Positions 9,810 through 21,800 of a stretch of 64,000 nucleotides of DNA are shown piece after piece. Under the pieces are notes generated by a model. The model was given only the letters and a program-made list of their open reading frames with translations, searched no databases and had not been told where the DNA came from. Position numbers and translations under genes: made by a program. The DNA comes from Patiria pectinifera (lineage: Eukaryota; Echinodermata; Asteroidea; Valvatida; Asterinidae). The DNA lies in the NCBI GenBank assembly GCA_029964075.1, contig CM057134.1, positions 19,818,905 through 19,882,904 of the forward strand, in the 5' to 3' direction. Every line of letters begins with the position of its first letter. The first letter of the stretch is position 1.

Positions 9810-12800
9810 GTAAGCTCGAAGAACTCTAAATGCTGTTTTCATCCGTCACTTTTCTATTTGTGAATACCACTATTAAATTGAAGCAATGTACCATTGAGAC
9901 GTTACCCCTAGAACTATGGGGTCCTACCATAAGACGCCCGTCATGCCCGTAGTTCAAAATGTTCAGTCTGCTTTGTTCCGCGGCGTAAAATCTAAAATGA
10001 ATTGTGTGCGGGGGGATTATTGGTGATCGTGAAGTGTAGGGCCCCTGTTTTGTTTTGATCAATTTAGAGTCAAAAATGTTTTTTATTGCTCAAAAATCAC
10101 CTTTACAATCAAAAGCAGACTTTTCTCAATTCTAATGACACCTATTTTGCAATTTTGAACAGATTCTAATCTTGGGGTAGAAATCACGATTTTCCTGCGC
10201 GGTTGGTGCCTTGCGATTCAGCGCGCCGTGCGTCTGTGCGTGCTGCCTACATCGCGCGGTGATTGCCATCTTTATTTTCGGGTCGCGTGTTGTTGCCGCG
10301 CTGTCATCGTCATTTTACTCCCAAATTTCTTGGGAGCCATGACTCGGAAAGATAAAAATTAAATGCACGTTAAAAGGAAGAAGACTGCAAAACTGCAAAA
10401 AAAATTTAAAAATTGCACTCATGCATCTATATGTATCCTATCGAGCAACTAAACCATTTCAGGAATTTGTCACACAAGAGTTGAAAAATGTGGGACGGGT
10501 TCACTGTACCACAAACATTTCCTTTCAGCATGTTCAGTAATCATCTGTTGAATCTGTTTTCAGTGTTTATTTTTTTTGTTCACTGTTCAATGTTTACTTT
10601 TCGTTCACTGTGTTACTTCAGGGCAGTTTGTATCTGATGAGGATTCAGAGGAGGAGTCGTCAGGCCCTGGGGTAGAGGAAATCCCCGCTGAGAATATACC
10701 ACCACTTGAGCTCGATCCAGATGATATCGTAAGAATCAAGCAACATCTTTAACCCAAACCTTTACTATTAACCTTCCCAAATCCTCCAAATTCCTCTATG
10801 CAAAATGGAGGATTTTGCAGGATTGAGGCTATATGGTAAAAATGTGCGGCTGATTTGGGAGGATGCACTGTGCCAAGATCTTAGGCCGGACCTTGTGTTG
10901 TTTATGCTCAGCCGTGCATAAAGTTAGGCCGACATTATTCTTGAAATCCTCCGCACTGCTCCAGGATGTCACTGGCTCTGCCTCAAAGTATTGACAGTGA
11001 TTGCTGGAGGAATTGGCAGGATTAAGGCAGCGGTCACCCCTCCAAGGACCACATTAAAAAAATAACAGAGGATTTTGGAGGATTGAGGCAGTGGTCACCC
11101 CTCCAAGGACCACATTAAAAAAATAACAGATGATTTTGGAGGATTGATGCTGTATGCAGGTTTTACATGGAGGCAGTTGGAGGATTTTGCAGGATTGAGT
11201 TAACATCCTAGCAAAAATGCCTCTAGGTTTAATAACAACACAGAATAGCCACTGATTAAAAACTGCCACGAGTTAGTTGTTATGCACCTTAATTTTTTGT
11301 GAGCAATTTTTAGCCGGTCTTTATGTCACATGTTAATACACCCCTACGCCCCTACGTGATCAAGTCTTGACCAATCAGAAGCTATCAACTCTCCAAGGTA
11401 TTTATTAATGAGCTTTAACATTGCTTGGTGATTTTATACTGAATATATTCTGTGATTTCTTTGTAGGATGTTGATTTAAACCACAGACGGATTGACAGGA
11501 TTCAAGGACTTCATGTGCTAAGACAAGTTGAGGTACAGTACTTTTTTATGCCCCGTGGCGAAGCCGAAGGGGCATACTGTTTCCGCCTTGGGTGGGTGGA
11601 TGGGTGGTTGTGTAGGTGGGTGCGCTTACATATTGGCACTTGCGGGGTACCGGGAACAAAGGGCAACAATAGGGAAAACGGTACCCCGCAAGTCTGTCTT
11701 CAGAAATTGAAGTACTCCATAACAGTAACGCTATGTGTTTTGAGATATCTAAGGGGACGAAGGAGAACAAAAGAAGGATATTAGGGTCGAACAATAGTGG
11801 TACCCCATAAACCCCAAATGCTAAGTTGGGTGGGTGGGTGGGTATATGTGTCCGGAAAAATCTTGTCAGGGCGATAATTTGAGAAATACTTAACATATGA
11901 ACTTCAAATTTGGTTTGTGGAATGCTCTTGGTAATCCTAAGAAGCCTATTGCATTTGGGGCTGAAATGTCAAGGGTCAAGGTCACAGTGGCTAAAACAAT
12001 AGAAATCTTGTCAGCGCGATAACTTGAGAAATACTCAACATACGAACTTCAAATTTGGTTTGAAGATTGTTCTTGGTAATCCTAAGAAGCCTATTGCATT
12101 TGGGGCTGAAAGGTCAAGGGTCAATGTCACAGTAGCTAAAACAATAGAAATCTTGTATTTATTCTGTGATCATAGGGATTTATTCATATAAAACCTACAG
12201 AAAACACTAATGATGTCAATGAAAGTTCCATGTGACCCAGGTACATGTAAGTTGATGTTAAACGAGTGGTGTTATGTCATGGGAACAGTCACGGTTGCGG
12301 GGCATTTGTGTTTGTAAGCACACCTGACTTGTATTGACCCCTTGCAGCTGCGTTGTCTCGGCACATTGTAGTGGCCAGTGTTTTTCTGTCGGATTTTTGA
12401 TTATCAACATGATCAAGGGAGGAGAGTGTTAGGCTGCTGGTCATCTCTCCTCAGTAGAATAACATCCCTCTATTTCATATTTTGGATTCCAGACGCTGTG
12501 TTTACGTCAAAATCTGATCAAGAAATTGGAGAATTTGGAGACATTAACCACACTGACGGAGCTTGATGTCTACGACAATGACATAACTACCATCGAAAAC
12601 CTTGATGCACTTGTCAATTTGAGGTAGGCGAATTAACAGGAATTCCTGTCTGAAAAGTTCCACGGTGTCGGATGCTGATTTTGGACAATTTGATAATGTG
12701 CCTAATCAAAGTTATAATAATAAAGTGGAGTTTAATTCTGATAAAACGTATCAGTTAGTTACTACAATGATTAAAAAAAAATGATTCACCCAACTTTTTT

Positions 12801-15800
12801 TGCTGTAGTAGAAATCGGCTCGAAACACCATGGTGTCGGACGTACTCCGACAAATTGATTATTTTGTGTACTTATTAATTACTTTTTTGGTTACAAGTAA
12901 CAGCTGAACTCAATATCAGGTTTTGCCCTGTACCGACGTTATAAACACTGTATACTCAGTCTGTTACCTCCAGAGTGGAAGTTGGAATAATCACTTGGGT
13001 GGGACTCGAACCCACGACCTCCTGCTTTCTAGTGCAGATGTCTTACCACTAGACCACCGAGCTTGCGGGATCAGTTGGCTGGTTCGAATCTGATGTACAT
13101 GTAGCAGAGGGTACCGCAATTGAAACTATTCATAAGATGGAATTTGCATCGGGGTGATGTTAATCAAAAGGGCAAAACTAATATTGATTAACATCACCCC
13201 GACGCAAATTTCATCTAATGAATAACAGCTGAACTGTTTGTTAAAAATATACCATACTTCGATAAAATACAGATAATAAGCTTCAAAATGATATGGGCTC
13301 CGTGCACAAGTACCCCATCAACGGCCAAAAAAGGAGAGTTGGGGGTGGCCTAGATTGGTTCCCGATCAATCCACTACGTATTTTAAATGTATCCAAAGTT
13401 ATTGGAGGCGGGGATTAGTCTCAAGAGACCATCGCGAGTTGAATTCGAACTTATTTGCGCGCCGACGAAGCCTGACGTTCACGCGAAGACGCGGTCGCTA
13501 TAGCTTTTGCACATACAGGAAGTCGTGCGTCCTTCGCGCGCAAACCAGTACAGTACAGTACGCGCATGCTATGTGTCCCGTCCACGGAGTTCTTAGAAGA
13601 GGTAAAAACGCAAAATCAATCAGCACAAACAAAATTACCAAAAAAAAAACCGGCAGACCTACCAATTTTTGAAAGGCATGTAATCGGAAGCAGAACTATT
13701 TGTTTGTTTTTTTACTTATCTTGCAGGGAATTGGACTTGTCGTTCAACAAGATCAGGAAGCTGGAAAACCTCGACAGCTTAGTGACTCTTGTCAAGCTGT
13801 TTGTCATCAACAACAAGATCTCCAAAATTGAAAACCTCGGTCAACTCACCCAGCTGACCATGCTGGAATTAGGTGACAACCGAATCAGGGTACGTCTAGA
13901 AGTCGTCAATGTGATAAAAAAAAATGATATTAAACCAGTCAGGTTTTTTTGGAAAGGGCTCATGCAATGTACTTTTTCAATGCAATTCTTGAAAATTACC
14001 TTTGTGTCCCACTTATCCTTATTTTCAATTTCATTTTGCCATTTTGAAGGGTATTTTGGTGTTTTTTTATCTCCTTGGCTTTTGTAGTTTTGAGCCAAAA
14101 AAAGGGGATATTGTGATAGTGTATTCGTTCTGTGTGTTCGTGTGTTCCATTTTGGTTAGGTTAACTGTTCAGTGCCGTCATATGAAAAGTCAGACTTCAG
14201 TCTAAACCAAACTTGGTGACAATAATCTTTGGGTTGGGGGACTTGAGATGACGTCAAACATTTGAGGTCAAAGGTCATCTAGGGTCAAATGAGGTCATTG
14301 TGATTTTGGTTAGTTAAACTGTTTAGTGCTGTCATATGAAAAGTCAGACTTCAATCTCAACCAAACTTGGTGACAATAATCTGTGGGAAGGGGACTTCAG
14401 ATGACTTGAGACATTTGAGGTCAAAGGTCATCTAGGGTCAAATGAGGTCATTGTTGATTTTGGTTAGTTAAACTGTTTAGTGCTGTCATATGAAAAGTCA
14501 GACTTCAATCTCAACTAAACTTAGTGACAATAATCTTTGGGTGGGGGACTGAAGATGACGTCAGACATTTGAGGTCAAAGGTCATCTAGGGGTCAACTGA
14601 GGTCATTGTTGATTTTTGTTAGGTCAATAAAAAAATGTGCTAACCAACTGACTGTATAAATACTGCCAGCATGCCAGAGGGATCGCGCAAGTTTAACTTG
14701 CAGTATTTTTGTTTGTTTTTATGCTAATGAAATTTTCCATTATCGTAAGCAAAACTGTGATGTCATGCCGGGCAGAAACCGCAATACAGCTATTTCAGCA
14801 CAAAAAATTGCTAGCATTTTGGAAATTTCGCTCATAAATCTTTTTTCTTTTATGATTTATTGTGTCAATGTTTGGCAGAAAGCCAATGAGCAACTTTTTC
14901 TCACAAACGTTTTCAGTTAGCAAATTTTTGGTTCACAATTTGACCAGAAAACCTCTAAACTGAACGGTGTCTTTCTGAAATTACATCACAGCAACAGCGC
15001 CCTCAGTTGTCAAGAAAAACATGGACAATTTTTTTAATTTTTGTGAATTTGAATATAACCTGGACAAAATGTTAAAACGTTTGGGTGTTTTTGTTTTTGA
15101 CCAGAAACTTGAACATTTGGAGGCATTGGTGAACTTGGACAGTTTATTCGTGGGAAAGAACAAGATTACAAAGCTAGAGAATCTTGGTTGCCTGAAGAAA
15201 CTGAGGGTACTGAGCATACAGGTAAGAAGGCTGGTTGGGGAACGTTCATTCAGAAAAGTTCTACCCGGTAATTTCTCTGGTTTGTAATGATCATGTACAT
15301 CATTTGCTTTTGCTGTAATTTTCAGAAATGAATGGATTTGGGGGATAAGTAGTTTATGTCAAATATTTTACCCCGACCTGTTTAAAAAAATTTGTTCAGA
15401 CATGCAGACGCTGGAAAAACAACGTTTGCTTTTGCTGTAATTTTCAGAAATGGATGGATTTGGGGTGGATAAGTAGTTTATATCAAATATTGTTACCCCG
15501 ACCTGTTTAAATTTTTGTGTTCATACATGCAGACGCTGGAAAAACCAAGATAAAAATACTGTTGTTGTAGTCTGTTCCCTGACCCCCACTTCAGACAAAA
15601 TGGAGCATTTTATAGATGTCGGTGAATTGTCAGGTCAGGGAACCAGACTAGCTGGCTTGCACCCATTCATGGAGGTGTAACCAATTGTAAACAAAGTATG
15701 GGCTAACTAAATTTAGCGTGCAGTGTGTGAAAAAAAGTCAATTACAAAAATTCCACTTTTCTTGGAAATGACAGCACACCAGGTGTCATGATTTCACAAG

Positions 15801-18800
15801 ATGCTTGAGACTATTACTCTCTTACAGTCAAGTAATGTATTTCATTATAATTTTGTAGTTTTGTTTTTTGATGTTTGTAAACGTTGTATAATCTTTAAGA
15901 TACATGTGGGCAAGTTCGCGCAAGGACTATAGTTAACCATTGGTCGACTAACGCTTGCCCGAACTCTGTCTAGTCGACGATGGTTAACTACGCTAGTCGA
16001 CTATTTGGAACCAACCTACTGGGGCTGGTTGCATCGCTGGTAACCATAGCCGCGCGCGTTCATAACATACAGCAGGGAGCCAGGATCCAGACGTTTTGCA
16101 ATGACATTTTGACCAGTGTTTGACTAGAGACGTTCGCACTTTGCTATTAGTGCGCAGGCGTAAGGTACGTCACAAATCAACCACTAGTCGACTAATGGTC
16201 CTTGCCCGAACTTGGCCTACGTACATACATGTACACATGCAGTCTTACCTGAATATCATACACAGTGCTCGGATACAGGACTGATGTAATTATGTGCCTA
16301 AACGCAGATGAATAGTATTCTAATATACTTTCCAAATTAGATACTAATGACATTGAAGAGACATACATGTACTGTTTAACCATGTCTTAACCCCTACCCT
16401 CCTCAGTCCAGCAAAATCAACCAACCACTTTTTGAGGATTTGGGGGGGTTGACGCTGTATGCCTGTTAAGTGCCAGTTTTTTTTGGAGGATGCGCATTGT
16501 CTGAGGCAATTCCTTGCATTGTTCATGTTCAGCCATGCATATTTGAAGCCTACATTATACTGGATACCATCCGCACGGCTTCTGGATATCATCCACATTG
16601 CCTTTACCCTAACTCCCTAGGCCTTTTTGATAGGGTGTAGCCTCAATCCTGCAAAATCCTCCAATTGGCCTCATGGAAAAATAGCATATAGCCTCAATCC
16701 TGCAAATTCCTCCGTTATTTCTTGAATATGGTCCATGGAGGGATGACCACTGCCTGAATCCTGCACAATCCTCCAGCAATCACTGTCAATATGTTGAGGC
16801 AGAGCCAGTGACATCCTGGAGCAGCAAGGAGGATTTCAAGTATAATCTAGGCCTAAATTTATGCAAGGCTGAGCATAAACAACACAAATCCCGGCCTAAG
16901 ACCTTGACACAGTGCGTCCTTCGAAATCAGCAACGAACTTTTGCCATGTAGCCTCAATCCTGCAAAATCCTCCATTTTGCAAAGAGGATTTTGGAGGATT
17001 TGGGAGGGTTTATTGTTAAAGTTTGCATTTATCGCCATATCAAAAAAGTAAAATACTGGGAAAAAGACCTGAAAAGTATCGACTGTTGTAGACGTACAAA
17101 TGAAAGATGCCAATTATTTTTCCTTAAAAATACTTTTATTCCACAATTAATATACTATTTCTTGAAATATGTGTAGCAGACATATCAAAAATTACAAGTA
17201 TCAATAAATCAGAAAATTGGGAGACAAAAATCACCCCATTCTTTATTTTTACGGCCTATACCCAGTTCAGTCTCATTTTGTCCGAATGCCTCACAAACAA
17301 ATTTAAAGGATTGAAGCTGAATCCAATTTTTACGTGCAATTGGAGGATTTTGCAGGATTGAAGATATAGAGGGTTCAGTTGATGTTCATGTATGCAGAAA
17401 CAAAAGTGTTACTGTTACTGTGTGAGATGACGTGGGAGTCAAAATTGAAAACAGAGAGTTTGAAATAAAATAAATGTAAAGTAAGTTGCTTTAGGCCAAA
17501 CAAAAAAAATTGTGTGTTTACGGTAACCCGACCGACCTGGAATTTTTTCGGCCAAATTGCCGACCTCAAACTTTTTATTGCCATTTTGAAGGTTGATAAT
17601 TGACAAATTTCAAACATTCCAAGTTCTTTTAATTATTTGCCACGAACAAAAACCATTTTCCACACTTGAATCTGACCATGATTTGACACAAACATACCTG
17701 TGTTAAACGTGCGAAAATCGCGACGATCTCAAAACTTAAATTCTCAAACTACGAAGTACAATTATTTTTGCACAAACGCATCGGGGTACGCCTGGCTGGC
17801 CGACGGACGGCATGGTTCTCCCCATGTACAAACGTGTGTACTGCGTATCGGCCCGATACGCTGGAATTGCGGCCGGCCCGATACGCCGACAAAAAAATGC
17901 CGATCACATTTTTTAGCCCCTGATACGCACAATATAATTATCATACACGCCATTAAAATGCACAATTTGATCGTTACATACGCCATTATTTCATCTTGAC
18001 ATGCAAAATCTTGACCAAAATCCTGTTTTTCCGATGCATGTGTGATCAAAATGCACACGATGACGTGTTCTGTCGACTGCAGCACCCAGCTAACATACAG
18101 CATGGTACACTGGTTCCCTTCGCCAGCTAACGGAATCAATGCTATGATGAAGGACCGGAACCAGTGACTACTGCCTCTCTCCGGTCCATACTTCGTATCA
18201 TACAGCATGATGATGTAGTGGGCCGAAGTTGGATCGTAAAAATATTACTAAACAAACATCGCTGGAGAAAGAGAATTTCTGCGAATTAATTCACAGAACG
18301 TGATCTTTACATTCTGTGTATGTGTTTCCATTAAAATGACGAGATTGCAAAGCTCGAACTTGTGGCGAAACATCGTAGCGTGTTTCTGCAGTAGTGCAAG
18401 ATTTTCGGCCACGTGGGCCGTGAGCACGGCGTGATGTTCGGCCAGCCAGGCGGAATGTTGGTGGTGCCAGCGGCCGTGATGTATGTTAAGCATAAAGTGG
18501 AATCACCGACCTCAAATATATATTTAATTAGGTGAGGCAAGTTTTAATCACTTTTGATGGCCAGTCTTGATAATTTTCGTGGCGCAAATGGAAATAATCC
18601 AGGCACAAAATAAACATGATTCCTTGCTCTATGATTAGTACGAATGATGCTCCATTAATCAGCACCCAGAAAAAAAATTGGGGAAATAATTTTCCGACCT
18701 ACTGACGCTATTTTGAAAGGCATGTAATCAAAACAAACATTGTTTTTTTCTCCACCTTAATTTCTTAATTTGAAACTTACATGTAAATGTAATTCATACT

Positions 18801-21800
18801 TTTCTAGTTAGGAAGCAGTGAAACACAGGTTGTGAAATGTAAATTTTTTGTTAAGTTAACAATTTTGATTTTTTTTTCTTTAATTACAAAAAATATTAGT
18901 GACCTACAAGATATCCTCGGAATTTCAAGGACAAATCTTAAGATAAAGACCCCCAGATTTGCTCTAAAATGCACCAGAGAGCTTCTAAAGTTCAAACATT
19001 TTCGGGTTGTTGAATCACAGCAAATCTTCCCCCACATGTTTGAAAAAATCCTGGGGAGAACCCTGGCCGACGATACAAATTAATTTGGATTGAAATGTAT
19101 CGATTGAATATCATCAGTGCTTGAATAGTGGTTTTATACAATTTTTTGCGAAAGAACATGCATGGGCATGCAGAACTGAAATTAAAAAAAAAATTACAAA
19201 ATAAAATTATTTCCCTACCTACCTACCTGGATTTTTTTCAGGCCGTTACCGTAAACACACCATTTTTTTTGTTCGGCCTTATCAAAAAGCACATTTTCCC
19301 CAGCTTCAAAACCTACCAGCTTTGACGAATAAATTGTGCTCCTTCGTTCGAAATAAAATACAAAGATGAAAGCGAAAATTTATTGTCCTAATTCAGGAGC
19401 CACACGTTTATTTTCCAGTTTTAAACACTTCTCAGCGGTGTTTAAACAGCGATTTAAGACCACCCGTGTGACGGGCTCTCGACCAATAGGAATAGGTATA
19501 TTGTCTCAGGTATTTATGAATGAATATTCAATCATGTTTTGTTTCAGAGTAATCGGATCGTCAAGTTGGAGGGTCTTGATGAACTGACAGATTTGGAGGA
19601 GTTGTACATAAGTCACAACGGCATTCAAAAGATTGAGAACTTGGAACAAAATGTAAGTTGAAAGCAATACGTCACGCTTGGCCAAGACGACGGTTGAGAG
19701 ACTCTTTATTTCCAAAAATCAGTCAATTGACTAATCGTTGGAAATCACCTACATTTCTGGATTACTTCTAAATGACAGCAAGCCAGACGGAATAATTTCA
19801 CGGGGTGTTTATTACCAGTACGATCTTTAATCCAAGTAACCTTGATAATAAAAGTTACATTTAGGATAAATGCATGTGATCCTATACAGGGTGAGTGAAA
19901 AAAACCGAAACCCAAATGTCGAGACCATTGTTTTAGTAAAGTTCTGCAAGTAAGCACTTTCAAAATCTAGGATATAAAAGCCCAATTCATAAGCTTTCTT
20001 TTAGTACAAGAATCATTCAAATCACTCATGCACTTTTCAAGTTACGGAATTTTAAACACAACCACAGTTTTAAAGTTCTGTCCACGGATCACAAGAAGGT
20101 AAGTGTTCTTTCAGCAAAACGAAAGCAAATCAAATGGGGATGTGTGTGAATTGTTGTCGTTTTGCTGAAATAACACTTACCTTCTTGTGATCCGTGGACA
20201 GAAATTTAAAACGGTTGTGTTTAAAATTCCGTAACTTGAAAAGTACATGAGTGATTTGAATGATTCTTGTACTAAAAGAAAGCTTTTGAATTGGGGTTTC
20301 ATATCCTAGATTTTGAAAGTGCTACATGCAGAACTTCACTAAAACAATGGTCCTGACATTTGGGTTTCGCTTTTTGAATTGCTTTAAATGAAATTTCAGT
20401 CAGTGTGTGTTTGCATACTATGCTTGACCATCCTATGCAAACATACATTCTGTGCCAAGTTGTCCTTGCATTCAAAATCAATCACGTCAGCAGTTAAGAA
20501 TTCCCAGCCTACATAAAGCAGGATTGACTGGCTGGGACTGCTTAAGTAACTTGATACAGCTATGCTTTGACTCCAGGCGAGTGATAAAACAGCTGTGATC
20601 CACAACTTGCCTGCTTTGTCTGTTGAGCCAGTTTGACTAGTCACAGTGCTTGCTTGACATATGATCTGACTGCTGGTGACCAGCCTTTGTTAAAGGGGCA
20701 CTAGGTCCTGAAATCCCCGAAAATGTTATGATTTGGATTGTTTACTTAGCCTATTTCAAACATCTGGTTGAAAGGAAACCAACCTAATGTCTTACCGTTC
20801 CTGAGAAAAGAAAAGAAAAACCCGCTTGTTTACATCGGACATGACGGAGTACGAATATGTTTTTCGTGTCGTTCTCATGTACGCTATACACGTTGTGTGT
20901 CTCGGGAACAGCGTGCGGTGACCAATCACCAATGCAAAAAATTGTGGGTTCTTCAACGTCCGCAAAAGGCGAACACTTAACGCGTACGAATGAAATCACA
21001 ACTAGCATCCAAACAGCTCGAATTTATGGGGTCGCAAAAGTGGACCCCGAAATTCGTTCTTGCACGCATAATACAGGAATAACACAAAAACGCCCAGTTT
21101 TGAAGGATAGTTGTGTGGATGTTTCTATCCTACTTTTAAATGTTCTTTCCGATTATCATCATCTCGTTCAAAGCGTGTTTTGTAGCTCAATTGGGCTGTT
21201 CCAGGACCTAGTGTCCCTTTAAAAGTATAGCAGGGGAAGTGGAAGTGAATTTTGACTGTCTGTGACTGTTTAAATAGCAGGAGGGTTGATAAACTGATTG
21301 ACCAATTTATTGTGCAGGTCAAACTCAACACATTGGATCTTGCCGGCAACAGGATATCACGCTTGGAAAACATCAGCCATCTGGTACTGCTGGAGGAGTT
21401 CTGGGTGAGTTGGGATCAACTTAATCACTACATTTGTCATAAAATTTGATTTTAAAAATATTGTGACTGATTTTTAGGAAACTTCACACTAAGGCGTTAC
21501 TCCACGTATGCCCTATTTTGTTGCGTAAGATATTCACATGTACATGTATATGCACGTTACTTTCCCGATGTGCAGGCATGCACATGCCAGTTGAGTTTTT
21601 GCTTTCATGCAATTTGTATATGTAGAAGTGCAAATCTCAGTTCTTAAGGTTCGGAACACTGGTTTCGAGCATCATTGTCTTTCGTCAGAATTGTTTTTTG
21701 CACCATGAAAGTTATCACTTAATAGCGCCCAGAATGAAAACAAAAAATGCAGTACATGTTGTTAAAGAAAACAAAATTAAAAGCCGACGTATGATACTTA

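Noticed and set aside
12993..13064. Functional tRNA gene
   Set aside because: The acceptor stem does not pair and the anticodon loop has eight bases, so no amino acid can be assigned.
17762..18208. 148-codon minus-strand frame as a possible transposase
   Set aside because: No catalytic motif or similarity was recognised; the surrounding inverted ends alone do not support it.
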